A stretch of DNA of 64,000 nucleotides. Source: Bromus sterilis. Lineage: Eukaryota; Streptophyta; Magnoliopsida; Poales; Poaceae. The stretch spans positions 120,573,001-120,637,000 of the forward strand of contig OX465598.1 of the NCBI GenBank assembly GCA_950022295.1. Reading direction: 5' to 3'. A program made the translations under genes and the position numbers. The notes under the pieces are model-generated. The model saw nothing but the letters and a program-made list of their open reading frames with translations. It did not search any database and was not told where the DNA came from. Positions 23,362-34,335 of this stretch are shown here, one piece after another. How positions within the stretch are numbered: position 1 is the stretch's first letter; every line of letters starts with the position of its first letter.

Positions 23362-24200
23362 GAAATTGCAGCAGCGGTTGTCTTGGGAGAGAAGCTCCAC
23401 ACAGACTTTGGGAAATCTCTTCCCTGAAGACAAGGAAGCTGGTTGGAATAAAGGTGATATAAGTCGGAAAACGTTTCTCCGATTTCGGGCTCTCGGGTAA
23501 TGATGTAGGTACGAAATTAGTTGGGGGATACCTGTCTATTGTGCGGGAAGGGAGGGAAGAATTCTCTTGGTGTAGACCTGAATTTTGTATGCGACAATCA
23601 CATGTCATTGCTTGCCGGCCTGGCGTAGGGTTGTCCTGGAGCCCTATAATTCCCAAGGCTTGTTAAACTAGTGTTTTGCGCTGATTCTTCCGGCCAACTG
23701 CTACCTGACTCTTGAGTTGCTTGCTGAGAACCGAAACACACAAAAGAAAATGTTTGATTGGGATTGAGATGAATAATTCAGGGTTGAATATTGGGAGCGA
23801 AGGTTTATACATTCTCTTGTCAGTTGTCCTAAACCTGTCACCTACTCCTGAAGTTTGCCTTAACACTATAGTAAGCATGGTATGGGGACAAGTGGTGCTT
23901 TTTATGGGGTTTTTGCTGTTTTGCTGAAAAGGTCTCTCTGCTTGGTGTTAGCCAAGGAGCAGACTAGTTTTTTTGAAAGTTTTTTTTAAACAAATTGAAA
24001 GTTGGAGCAGACTAGTGTGGAGTAACATTTTGCCATCTTGCACATGTTTTTCCCTGGAAAGATCTGGTGCCTTCCTGGCCACCATAACACTTGTTTACTG
24101 ATTGATAAAAGGGGTGTACAAATTCTCTGGAAAGACTGGGCATCCCTTAAAAGTACATAGAGTATATATAGCAAATCACCGAGGTGTATAGTACAGCCAA
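23362..24200 (+). other. 3' flank of the bromodomain gene
   Basis: Likely the 3' UTR and downstream sequence. No other gene is seen. It ends at the 9-bp target duplication (24192-24200) of the Mutator-like element. Confidence 0.5.
24192..24200. repeat. Target site duplication, left copy (TACAGCCAA)
   Basis: Identical to 30378-30386. Nine bases is the standard length for Mutator-superfamily insertions. Confidence 0.95.
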
Positions 24201-24419
24201 GAGTAAAATTCATCAACCATCATTTAACTTGTTCGATGCGTGCTAAAAAGTCACTGAATTCAGAAACTGTACTGTTTTGGTTGATAAACTTGTTCCGTGT
24301 GCGCAGATACGGTCACCGCAGACGTTTTCTTTTGTATTTTGCTTGTGTGGCGCCGTTTGGCTCATCGTACATCGCCACGTCACCGTTTGAGGGACCGCAG
24401 AACACAAATGTGACGACTG
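24201..24419 (+). repeat. Left terminal inverted repeat of the MULE
   Basis: It begins GAGTAAAATTCATCAACCAT and ends TGTGACGACTG. It is about 89% identical to the reverse of the right repeat by eye count. Confidence 0.93.
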
Positions 24420-24895
24420 GAGGGGGCTTTCTGAAAAATTCTGAGACTGGACAAAATTCCCAAATTCCTTCGCATACCTAAATCCCCAATTTCTCCTCTG
24501 TTCTTCTTGCTTTGCTCTCGTCGCTTCTCATCTGCTCTCATCGCTTCTCTGGTGCTCTCGTCGCTTCTTGCTTTGGTCGCCCCCTCCCCTCCCGCCATCC
24601 TCTGATGTGCTGAGCGGCTCCCGTTCATGTCAGGCGTCGGTTGCTCGTTCATCGTCAACTCCAGGGGGGCGGCTCCCGTTGATCGATTTCCCATGGAATC
24701 GTGGTGGGCTTCGAGCTGTTGGGGAAGGAATTGGTTCGTGGGGGTTGCTGCGGTTTGCTGGAGAGGTGGGAGGTTGGCTTGAGCGCCGTTTCTTGCGGGC
24801 GTTCTGCGTCCGGGCGTTTGCCGCCGTTGCTGGCCGGCGCAGCCGGGAGCCCTTTTCTGCTTGGAACAATTTTAGTCTCTGCCTCCTGTTGAAGG

Positions 24896-25084
24896 ATGTT
24901 CGAATTCCCAACTCATGATGGAAGAATGCACAAGGTAAGATCTAGTTCTCGTACTGACTTCGCCGTAGCATTATCATCTGGTACTCTCTGTTCTTATGTT
25001 TTCTCCTGTACTGTGAAGGTTAAATGCGATTTTTGGCACTGGGAGCAGGATTATGAGGCATATCTCATTAAGCATGGCTGTTGA
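24896..25084 (+). CDS. Possible small second ORF of the MULE
   Basis: An ATG at 24896 opens MFEFPTHDGRMHK, followed by a consensus donor (AAG/GTAAGA at 24935) and an acceptor (GCAG/GATTAT at 25049), giving MFEFPTHDGRMHKDYEAYLI and then KHGC. Without splicing the frame is also open (62 aa). Another short frame (25053-25265) follows it, with Lys/Glu-rich sequence. Some MULEs carry a second gene, but I recognise no family here, and it may be only transposon leader sequence. Confidence 0.2.
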   Translation: MFEFPTHDGRMHKVRSSSRTDFAVALSSGTLCSYVFSCTVKVKCDFWHWEQDYEAYLIKHGC

Positions 25085-25800
25085 AGGTCACCATGTTGAT
25101 GTAGAGGAGATGGACATGGCTGTTCCAGAGGAGGTCACCATGTTGAAGAAGAAGAATAAAAATCAAGAGGAGGAGGAAGCACGGAAAGAGATGGACATGG
25201 CTTCTGAAATGTGTTATTTTTCTGCAGTTTGTGATGGCTGTTGTTGGTGTAGTTCTAATTTTTAGAATTTAATTATGAGTTGATGGTTTCAGTTAGTAGC
25301 AGGAAATGGCATTTTGAGGTTTGTGTGTTTGTCAAAGGCAATGTAATGTTCATGAGTACAAGGAATTTGATATCTATATTATGAATATATTTGTTAGTTC
25401 ACCCTTCACATGATGAGTTCAACTGATCATTATATGTCGATGAAAAGAGAGATGTGGAGATCTGAATATTTGGTCACTACAACTAGCCCATTGCTACAAA
25501 AAGCAGTAATATCTGGAGATTTAATGCAGTAAAAAAACAATTTTTTTGTCCTACTAACAGAGAGAAAATAACAGAATTTACTGGACATCTCCCAACCTAG
25601 GCTTTTGTCAAGGCTTGTCGACAACCCTCGATAAAAGATTACCAATCATTAATGAATTTAAACATAAATTAAATAGATGGACAGAAGATCAACTTCAATT
25701 ATCCTCAACTATCATCAAGTATGATCATCATCAAAAAACATAATTAATAGTGTGTTTTGCTAAGAAAGATAAAAATTCTGAACATGTAAGCAAACAATGT

Positions 25801-28800
25801 TCAATCCCTGAAGATGTCAAACATTGAACTAGCTCCATGACTTGTACTCTGTCCAGCAGTTGCCTTTGCTGCTGCTTGACTTGCCTTCTTGTTTTGTTGC
25901 TCCATTCTTTTTTTTCCAGCTTCAACTGCCTTTGTTGTTGCTTGAGCTAGCTTCTTCTCCTCCTGGGCCTTCCTTTTCTCCTCAGCCACTTGTGCCTTTC
26001 GTTGTCGTGTTTCAAGTTTCTTTTGTTCCGCGACTTGTTTCTTTCGCTGAACTTTCTCTGCAGCTATAGCCTTCTTCTCTTGTGCTTTCTTCTCTGCCTC
26101 TTGTAGCTTCTTCAGGATTTCTGCTTCTTTCTTCTCTTCAAATTGCCTCAATTTCTCTTGTTTCATTTGCTTTGCTTTATGGGTAATACCGATTCCCACA
26201 GATGGAGTAGAGCCAGCAGCTTCTTTTGCAGTAGCAATGAAAGTAGAGTCAGGTAACGGCCCTAGGTGAGTTCTTGGTTGAGTAGGAGGCGGGAGCTGAA
26301 ACAAATGGTAGTCATGGAATTAGTTGAGTACACAACAACAAACAATACTATAAGAACAATTTATTTCATGGTTTTACATTGTAAACTTACATTGTCCATC
26401 ATCTGTTTCAACATGGTTTCCTCCAAGTTTGTATATGTGGCTCTCTCATTATTTCCTTGAAACGTATAATCCTGACTACCATGACTGGTATGATTCTGAA
26501 TTTTTTTGCAGTTAGTGCACATAAAAACCTACATAATTGTAAGGAATAGACAAGCTCACATTACATAAGCTTACCTGAGTAATCACGGGCTCTGTCTCCT
26601 CATCTGACTTAGCGACTACTGTTCTGGCCCTCTTCTTGGGTTGCTTCTTTGGTGGCATTCCTTCTTTGTAAGATCTGCATCCACCTTTGTTGTGCCCTGG
26701 AAGACCACAATGGCTGCAATGAATAATGACCCCATGCTTCGACAGTTTGACCCCTCCTCTCTTGCTTGGTTTCTCTTCAGGTTGTTTTCTTCTGTTTTTC
26801 TTCTTCCTCCCAACTTTCTTTTCATATTTTGGAGGGTCAATATGTGGGGAATTGATAATCTGGTTCCACTCAGTCATGTCTCTAAGTGGCATTAACAAGT
26901 GAGCATAAGCCCTGTTGTAACTCTCAACTGAGTAGCAAGAATGAACAAAATCCACTGGATTAAGTCTTGCTTCTCTCATACATGCAATTGCATGATGGCA
27001 TGGAATGCCAGTCAAATTCCACCTTTGACAGCTGCATGCCCAGTTCTGCAACTCAACAATGTAGTCCTTGCCCATGCTAGCAACAGAGTACACACCATCT
27101 CCTGCTTCTAATGGATAACAGTTTTTGGATAGTTCTATGTAGTTGTCCAGCTTCTTTTGAATTTTGGGACATATGGGTCCTGCAAACAACACTGCTTCAT
27201 CTCTTTTGTTGCACATCCTTGTTGTGAGCTGGTTGAAAATTCTCTTAATCATTGCTAGAATTGGAAGTTCCCTTGCCTCAAGAATATACCTACATATTCG
27301 CATGATAATGTTTCAGAATTAAAGTTTGTAAAGTACACAACAAAAGGTTTACTCAAGGTTTACTCAGTCTTACTTGTTGAAAACCTCAGAAATGTTGTTG
27401 AGTAGTAAATCACATTTGGGCCAGTCACTTTGAAAAGCTTTGACCCACTGGTTTGGGGGTAATTCTTCCAGCCATTTGTATGCATCAATGTTAATGATCT
27501 TCATTTCCTCCATTGCCTCATCAAACCTATCAGTGGTTGTGGATCTTGCTATTTTCCAGAGCTGATTTTTGAGAACTTCACCTCTGAATTCTTTGTTAAA
27601 GTTCTGCCATAGATGTCTCACACAGAATCTATGTTCCGAGAAAGGGAAAAACTGTTGTACAGCTTTTATTAAGCCCTGCAAAATCGTGTTGCAAAGTTCA
27701 GTTAAAATGCAAAAAAATCAGTTACAATACTGGAAACTTGCAAAGTTCAGTTACCTTTTGTTTGTCTGACATAAAAGTCCACAATGATGTGTCATGGATT
27801 CCCAAATCACTCTTCAAACTATTCATAAACCAGTTCCAGCTTTCTGTGTCTTCAATGCCCACAACAGCACATGCAAAAGGAAATATGCAATCATTTGGGT
27901 CAACTCCAACAGCAGTTAACAAAATTCCCCCACTGTTGGTCTTCAAGTGGCATCCATCCAGACAAATCACTGGTCTGCACCCTTCCATGAACCCCCTTTT
28001 GACTGCATCAAAGCTAAAATAGCACTGTTGAAACCTACCATGATCATTGACACAAAGATAGAAAGTACTTCCTGGATTTGATCTTCTAAGTTCATTTGCA
28101 AAGTCCCACAACTTGTTGTATTGTGCATCTTCATCTCCATATATTATTTTCTGAGCTAACTTCCTTGCTCTGCCAAGTTTTGATCTAGAGACCTTCATGC
28201 AAAAATCTTTCTGCACTAGCCTTCCTAAATTCTTTAAACTGATGTTCTCATCAGCTCTGACAGTCTCAATGTATTTCTCTGCAATGAACCTGTAACTGAA
28301 ACCCCTGATTTTCCACTTCTTTGCACAAGTGTGCACATCAACTAGTCTCTTTATCATGAAGCACTTGCTTCTATTGTCATAAGAAGCCCACATGTACCAG
28401 GGGCAACCTTCCTCACACCTAGCAGCGAGTCTTTGTTGGTCATTTGTTGGCATGTGTATACAAACCCTGTTTTTGCAGCTGTACTCTGTGATAGCCCTTC
28501 TCAGTAATTTAACAGAGTCAAACACTTGGCCTACTTTGAAAGTTGGATTTAACATGTCCTCTGGTGCAAATGTTTTGAACTTCAACCTCAATTCCTCATC
28601 ATCAGATTCAGGTAACTGCAGGTCCTCTTGTTCTGAATCCTCATTGGGCTCTGCAACTTTCTTCCCTTTCAAATCATGTGCACCTGCAACTGAATCATCA
28701 TATAAATCATCATCATCCTCTGATATATGCTGGTCACTGTCCACAAATTCTGGAATATAGTCCTCATCATCTGATTCTGAATCTGTGTCATGCTCATCTA

Positions 28801-29959
28801 ATGGAGGCCTCCTTTTCAGATTTTTAGCCCTATATGCAATGCTGCTGGAGGTAGGCAACTCTGGCTTAATTGAACTGATGATGATAGGTGGCAGCTGAGA
28901 ACTAGGCAACCAAACTACATCATCATCAACCTGACATGATTCCTGGCTCTGTTCAATGTTGTTGCTACTATCAACATAAAAGCACAATAACTTGTTTCCA
29001 AGTGCTACTGCACATGACATGTTTTCTATGTCTTTACCACTACTGATTTCTGACAAACCATTGTGCATCATCTCAAATCCAGGAAGACACCAGAAAACCT
29101 TTGCATTTGCAGAAATAGGTAAGCTCAATTGGCACAATATTTCAGCAACACTGCTCAACCACCAATACCCTCTGTCACAGTAATCAAACCATGCCATCTT
29201 TCCATTTATGTAAGACATGTTTGTGCCTTCTCCAATGAAAAACCCACCATAATTCACAGCCACAGTAAATAAGTCATCTAGATCAGCACCTACATTTGCA
29301 TAAAAAATTGATTATAGCTCTTAGCATATAAATTCAGATAGCACATAATTAAATATCTCACAGATTCAGTAGAATATAAATTTTGTTTACTTCAATGGCA
29401 AGCTCACAAATTCAGTTATGCAATTACCTCACAAATTATGTGACAGAATACCTCACATATTTAGTAGCAGATTTAGTACCTCACAAATTCAGTAGCAAAG
29501 CTCAATCATTTGGTAAGAAAAGTCCAATTATTCAGATAAAACATGTCCACATCTTACTGTACACAAATTCAGTTAGCACAAACAGTGGCCATTCAGTTCG
29601 CAACAAAGAAAAATAGCACAGCCTAACCCAACCTTTGTACATGCTTAGCATCCTACCTTCAAACCAGAGGCCTAATTCCCTCAAAAACCATACTTTTCTC
29701 ACTATCCTTGAACACGGCCGGGGCAAACCACCTAAAACCCCATGCTTTCATCGCTACCCCTGACAGAACATAGCCTACAATGATATACACGAGGAGCATA
29801 CTTTCTGTACCTTCAAAGCAACACTTCTATGCAACACAGGGCCATATACAGGACGAGCAACATGAACATCATCACGACGAGTGGCGGCGCCGGGGAGGGG
29901 TGGCATCACTCACCGTAGACAGGGGGAGGCTCTCCATCAGGTCGCAGCCGCGGTGCCAT
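25801..29959 (-). CDS. MuDR-type MULE transposase, six exons
   Basis: Exons in transcript order: 29959-29914, 29289-27755, 27675-27374, 27289-26575, 26495-26391 and 26295-25801. All have GT-AG borders and compatible phases, giving 1065 aa starting MAPRLRPDGEPPPVYGADLD. Features in order: an N-terminal module (GGFFIGEG..WFDYCDRGYWW); an acidic stretch; the MuDR DNA-binding domain (FKVGQVFDSVKLLRRAITEY, CPWYMWAS); the MULE catalytic domain with VICLDGCHLKT (first Asp), GIEDTESWNWF and MSDKQKGLIKA (second Asp) across the exon 2/3 junction; a SWIM zinc finger (CSCQRWNLTGIPCHH); a CCHC knuckle (CSHCGLPGHNKGGC); and a Lys/Glu-rich coiled coil. It should bind the terminal repeats and cut and rejoin DNA in the nucleus. 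I saw no stop or frameshift in any exon. Confidence 0.92.
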
Positions 29960-30158
29960 GATTCGATTCGACGGCAAACTCAAAGACGTAGGCGCCGCCG
30001 CCGTCGTCGAGGGCGTGCGTCAGATCAGCGTCGCCTCCTCCTCTTTCCTTTCCTTTCCTCGTCTTTCCTTTCCTCTCCGCGGTTTCCAAGCATCGACGGA
30101 CTCGAGGTGGGCTGTAGGGGTTTTCTGAACGTGGTAGTGTTTTTGCAATACGGCCATT

Positions 30159-30377
30159 CAGTCGTCACATTTCTATTACGCAGTCCCTCGAATGATGATG
30201 TGGTGACGTACATCGACTAAAACGGTGCCACGCAAGCAAAATACGAACGAAAACGTCCGCGGTGACCGTATCTGCGCACACGGAACAAGTTTATAAACCA
30301 AAACAGTATAGTTTCTGAATTCAGTGACCTTTTAGCACGCATCGAACAAGTTAAATGATGGTTGATGAATTTTACTC
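30159..30377 (-). repeat. Right terminal inverted repeat of the MULE
   Basis: Its reverse begins GAGTAAAATTCATCAACCAT. It lies 200 bases upstream of the transposase ATG and so probably holds its promoter. Confidence 0.93.
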
Positions 30378-30386
30378 TACAGCCAA
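30378..30386. repeat. Target site duplication, right copy (TACAGCCAA)
   Basis: Identical to 24192-24200. Confidence 0.95.
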
Positions 30387-30740
30387 AGTGGTAACTTTCG
30401 ACCTTTTCCTTGGAGGAAAGCTTCCAAGCCCTACGTAACTTGGATGAACCCTGGGGATGAAACCTCGTTCCGTGTAGGTTTTTGTCAACGAAATAAATGT
30501 CAAAAGTTTTATACTAACAGTAAACAAGCAGTACAACTAACCTCTCCTGACTTGGCCGCAATTCCGCAGGGACTGTACAGACCAGGCTGTTGATTCTCAT
30601 GGGAGGAGATTCAGTCTTTTTCACTGAGTTGCATCTGTATTCGTCAACCATTTCTCAATTGTAATTTTTATTTCGATTTTAACATTTCAGGACCGATATG
30701 AAAGAAACTTTTAGCATAATGTGGAAAGCACTAAGAACAA

Positions 30741-31285
30741 TAGGGTGAAACTGAATCAAATTCGGACGGATTATTTTTGGATTCGGAAGCGGATCCGAAT
30801 ACTGGATTATGCGAATTTGGACATGGTACGGTAACGAACGAGATCGAATTGGAAACGAACATTTACCATATTTATATATAAGGAACATATAAATTCTTTA
30901 AACCAAAATCATACATAAACAACGAGCAAATATAAATAGTTATACAGTTTAAAAACACATAAATCACTAGATAGTATTGAAATAATTCAAATATATCACT
31001 AACAAACATATATCTTGTCTCATAAGCAAAGATGTCATTCACATACTGCTCCTTAATACTTAAAACTTGATCTATCAATCGAATTCGGAAATTAAAAGAT
31101 CGAATTATCCGGCTACAAAAACGGATTATCTTATTATGTCGGATATTGGTAATATCATATCCTATTAATCGGTTTTGAGTTCGGATCGGATTTTTAGAGG
31201 ATGTAAAAAGTCTATTATCGTAACCTATAAAAACAGATTTGAAAACGAATTCAAGCGAAAATTATCCTAACCACTTTCGCCCTTA
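30741..31285. mobile_element. Non-autonomous hAT element, Ds-like
   Basis: 545 bases. The left end is TAGGGTGAAACTG and the right end, reversed, is TAAGGGCGAAAGTG; both resemble the Ac/Ds terminus (T/CAGGGATGAAA). Flanking 8-mers are AAGAACAA (30733-30740) and AAGAACAG (31286-31293), 7 of 8 identical, the duplication length of hAT elements. The subterminal parts are rich in CGGAT/ATCCG/AACGAA motifs as in Ds. There is no coding capacity. Confidence 0.6.
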
Positions 31286-31759
31286 AAGAACAGTATTGGC
31301 TTCCAACTCAACCAAAAAACAAAACAGTATTGGCTTGTTTACTGTTAAGAGATGCCCTGCTAAGTAAGTGCCTATGCACTAATCTGCCTCCTAGTACCCA
31401 TAATAAGGCAATCATTGTGGTTTTGGAACTAAGCAGCTAGCTAGCTAACTGAGAAGCCACCAAAACGATGAGAAATGCATTGACACTTGAAATTCAACGG
31501 ACCTAGTCAAGTCTACCCAACCAAACCAAACCAAAACAACCTCCATCCTCATCATCCATCCATCATCACAATCAAACACAATTCATATATTTTTGAATTA
31601 ATCTATACGAAGTGTGAATAAAATACAAAAGTAAAACCTACCCAAACGCAACGCAACGCGGTGTCCTCGACTCGTTCTCCATCGACCCACCCACCTACAA
31701 CCCCAAGCACAAAGCCAAGCAACAAACCAAACCAAACCAAAAGCTCCAACCATCCATCC
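31286..31759 (+). promoter_or_regulatory. Upstream region of the receptor kinase gene
   Basis: AT-rich sequence with CA/AAC-rich stretches leading to the kinase gene. CATATATTTTTG near 31585 is a weak TATA candidate. It holds no other gene. Confidence 0.35.
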
Positions 31760-31792
31760 ATGTCGTCTTCCCCCCCTCCCTCCCAATGCTAA
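31760..31792 (+). CDS. Upstream ORF overlapping the receptor kinase start
   Basis: A 10-codon frame (MSSSPPPSQC) starts 26 bases before the main ATG (31786). Its stop TAA (31790-31792) shares an A with the second in-frame Met of the kinase (TAATG at 31790-31794). Such an arrangement could lower initiation at Met1 and allow restart at Met3, but this is inferred from sequence only. Confidence 0.4.
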   Translation: MSSSPPPSQC

Positions 31793-34335
31793 TGTCTCGC
31801 CGCCTCCGCCACGCCACCACCACACTCCTCCTACTCCTCTCCGTCTGCGCCCTCGCCGCGCACGCCGCCCCGTCGGCGCGCCAGTTCTCCACGGTCGCCA
31901 TCTCCCACACCACCAACACCACCCTCGTCTGCGCCATCATCATCGACAAGGCCAGCGCCAGCCAGGATGGCGGCGGCGGCGGCGCCAACTCCAAGCTCCA
32001 GTGCAAGTCCATGCCCGACGGACACCTCACCTCCTACCCTTCCGCCGACATCCCCTTCAACGCCATCGCCGCCGGCAAGGACTTCCTCTGCGGCCTCATG
32101 GCCCCCATCGGCGGCCACGCCGCCATGCGCTGGTGGTCCTTCTCCGAGGAGGCCCTCGCCAACCGCTCCCGCCCCGTAGGCCGCCGCATCTACTGGGGGC
32201 CCTCCCTCCGCTCCATGTCCGCCGGCGGCCCGCACGTCTGCGGCCTCTCCGACGACCACGACCCCACCTGCTGGGAGTGGCCCGGCCTCGACCTCCCCAA
32301 GGGTCTCGACTTCTCCCTCATCGCCCTCGGCCAGGACTTCCTCTGCGGCATCGTCAAGGGCAACGACACCGCCATGCGCTGCTACGGCGGCGGCATGCCC
32401 TCGCCCTTCGGGGACGACGCCGTCGCCGCCCCGTTCCAGACCGTCTCCGCTGGCCGACGCCACGCCTGCGCGGTCGACAAGATGGGCGGCCTCGTGTGCT
32501 GGGGCGACGGCAACCCCGCGGTCACCGCCCACGAGCTGCCGGCCGACATGATGGCCATGGCGCTGGGCCGCAACACCACCTGCATACTCGCCGGGAACGG
32601 CACCGTCAGGTGCTGGGGCGTCAAGGTGCCCAAGGAGTACGAGCACACCACCTTCGTCTCCCTCGAGGCCGACGGCGACACGGTGTGCGCCGTCATGATG
32701 AGCAACTACTCTGTCGTCTGCTGGGGGAACGACGGCCGCTTCGACGGGAGGCACCTCGTCTTCAACGACACCATGCCGGGAGCCTGCGCCCCTAAGAAGA
32801 ACTGCTCCTGCGACGTCGTGTCCGGCTCTGGGACGCTCTGCGGCACCGGCGGCGGATTGGCTGGCGAGGAACTCGCCGTATGCCAACCGTGCAAGCTGCT
32901 CCTCAACGCGTCCAGGATCGTCGTCGGCAATGGGAGGGCGCCGCAGCCCGGTGACGACGGTGGTGACCGCAACAAGAAGACGCTGATTGTGGCGCTGTCC
33001 AGCGCCGGCGCGGTGGTGATCGCGGCGGCTGGGCTGGCGTTCTACCTGGTGGTGTCCAGGAAAAGGAAGAAGTCGGACAAGAAGGCTCACCCCACCATCC
33101 GGCTCGGGGAGTCGTCATCGAGGGGGCTCTGCCGCGACGTGGAGAACATGGTCATGCCGGAGCCGGAGCGGTCGGCGTTGCAGTCTGCGCGGCCGCTCGG
33201 GTGCGAGGAGTTCACGCTCAAGGACCTATCGCGGCTGACCAACGGGTTCGCGGAGGAGGCCAAGATCGGGAGCGGCAGCTTCGGGTCCGTGTACCGCGCC
33301 AAGCTCCCCGACGGGCGGGAGGTCGCCATCAAGCGCGCCGAGCGCGCGTCCACCGGCGCGCGGCGGCGGCGGCGGTTCGACGCGGAGCGGGCGTTCCGGT
33401 CGGAGCTGAGGCTGCTGTCCCGCGTCAACCACCGCAACCTGGTGTCTCTCCTGGGCTTCTGCGAGGAGAAAGGCGAGCGCATCCTGGTGTTCGAGTTCAT
33501 GCCGCACGGCGCGCTCCACGACCACCTCCACGGCGAGGACGCTGGCTCCGGCCATTCCCCGCTCTTCTCGTCATGGGAGGCGCGCCTCCGCGTGGCGCTG
33601 GACGCCGCCCGCGGCGTCGAGTACCTGCATTGCTACGCCGTGCCGCCCATCATCCACCGCGACATCAAGCCGTCCAACATCCTGCTCGACGACGACTGGA
33701 CGGCCAAGGTGTCCGACTTCGGCCTGTCCCTCGTCAGCGGCGCGTCGGCGTCGGCGAGCCCGACGACGACGTCGGGGACGGCGGGCACGGTGGGGTACAT
33801 GGACCCGGAGTACTACCGTCTCCAGGAGCTGACGGAGCGGAGCGACGTGTACAGCTTCGGCGTGGTGCTGCTGGAGCTGGTGACCGGAAGGAAGGCGATC
33901 CACCGGGACCAGAGCCAGGAAGGGAGCGGGTCGCCGAGGAACGTGATCGAGTTCGCGGTGCCGGCCGTGGAGTCCGGAAACATCGGCAAGATCCTGGATG
34001 GCCGGGTGCCGGAGCCGCGGGGGCACGAGGTGGAGGCGGTGGCGCGCGTGGCCAAGATCGGCGCGGAGTGCGTGCGGGCGCGCGGGCGCGGGCGGCCGGT
34101 GATGTCGGAGGTGGTGGCGGAGCTGGAGTGGGCCGTGACACTGTGCGAGGAGTGCGTGGTCCGGTCGGGGAGCGGCGGGCGGAACAGCAGCTCCCGGCAG
34201 GGCGGCTCCGACATGTCGCGGTCGAGGTCGAGATCGGAGTCGGAGGACCGGAGCCCGTTCCACACGCGAGAGTTCAGCTTCGGGTCGGGCCGGGTCGCCG
34301 GAGTCGGCCATGCCAGGTCCTACTCAACCATGTAA
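31786..34335 (+). CDS. CRINKLY4-related receptor-like kinase (CCR type), intronless
   Basis: 849 aa in one exon. Residues 1-28 form a signal peptide. About 33-330 hold the CR4-type beta-propeller repeats, seen as repeated FLCG, HVCG, HACAV and VCWG/RCWG motifs and many N-glycosylation sites. A short Cys-rich segment (CAPKKNCSCD..CQPCK, 334-369) follows. The membrane helix is about 399-423 with a basic stop (RKRKK). The kinase domain is about 488-785: glycine loop GSGSFGSV (495-502), Lys516 in VAIK, HRDIKPSN (Asp626), DFG (Asp644) and GTVGYMDPEYY, so all catalytic residues are present and it is an RD kinase. The tail is Ser/Arg-rich. It should sit in the plasma membrane and signal by phosphorylation; the ligand is unknown. 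The short Cys-rich segment points to a CCR protein rather than CR4 itself. The alternative start is Met3 at 31792. Confidence 0.92.
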   Translation: MLMSRRLRHATTTLLLLLSVCALAAHAAPSARQFSTVAISHTTNTTLVCAIIIDKASASQDGGGGGANSKLQCKSMPDGHLTSYPSADIPFNAIAAGKDFLCGLMAPIGGHAAMRWWSFSEEALANRSRPVGRRIYWGPSLRSMSAGGPHVCGLSDDHDPTCWEWPGLDLPKGLDFSLIALGQDFLCGIVKGNDTAMRCYGGGMPSPFGDDAVAAPFQTVSAGRRHACAVDKMGGLVCWGDGNPAVTAHELPADMMAMALGRNTTCILAGNGTVRCWGVKVPKEYEHTTFVSLEADGDTVCAVMMSNYSVVCWGNDGRFDGRHLVFNDTMPGACAPKKNCSCDVVSGSGTLCGTGGGLAGEELAVCQPCKLLLNASRIVVGNGRAPQPGDDGGDRNKKTLIVALSSAGAVVIAAAGLAFYLVVSRKRKKSDKKAHPTIRLGESSSRGLCRDVENMVMPEPERSALQSARPLGCEEFTLKDLSRLTNGFAEEAKIGSGSFGSVYRAKLPDGREVAIKRAERASTGARRRRRFDAERAFRSELRLLSRVNHRNLVSLLGFCEEKGERILVFEFMPHGALHDHLHGEDAGSGHSPLFSSWEARLRVALDAARGVEYLHCYAVPPIIHRDIKPSNILLDDDWTAKVSDFGLSLVSGASASASPTTTSGTAGTVGYMDPEYYRLQELTERSDVYSFGVVLLELVTGRKAIHRDQSQEGSGSPRNVIEFAVPAVESGNIGKILDGRVPEPRGHEVEAVARVAKIGAECVRARGRGRPVMSEVVAELEWAVTLCEECVVRSGSGGRNSSSRQGGSDMSRSRSRSESEDRSPFHTREFSFGSGRVAGVGHARSYSTM

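Larger units (their letters stand above)
24201..30377 (-). mobile_element. Complete autonomous Mutator-like transposon (MULE)
   Basis: A 6177-bp element bounded by 219-bp terminal inverted repeats (24201-24419 and 30159-30377). The first 48 bases of the repeats are identical; overall they differ at about 25 positions with no net indel. A perfect 9-bp duplication TACAGCCAA flanks it. It carries a full MuDR-type transposase gene on the minus strand and a small possible second ORF on the plus strand. It sits between the bromodomain gene, whose stop codon is 0.84 kb away, and the receptor kinase gene. With ends, duplication and ORF all intact, it may be recent or still active. Confidence 0.93.

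Noticed and set aside
24568..24918. 116-aa frame next to the MULE left repeat
   Set aside because: No recognisable domain. Pyrimidine-rich transposon leader is the simpler explanation.
31831..34311. Long frames antisense and out of frame to the receptor kinase (up to 419 aa)
   Set aside because: They are shadows of a GC-rich coding exon with strong third-position bias. Protein content is repetitive Arg/Pro/Ala with no domain.
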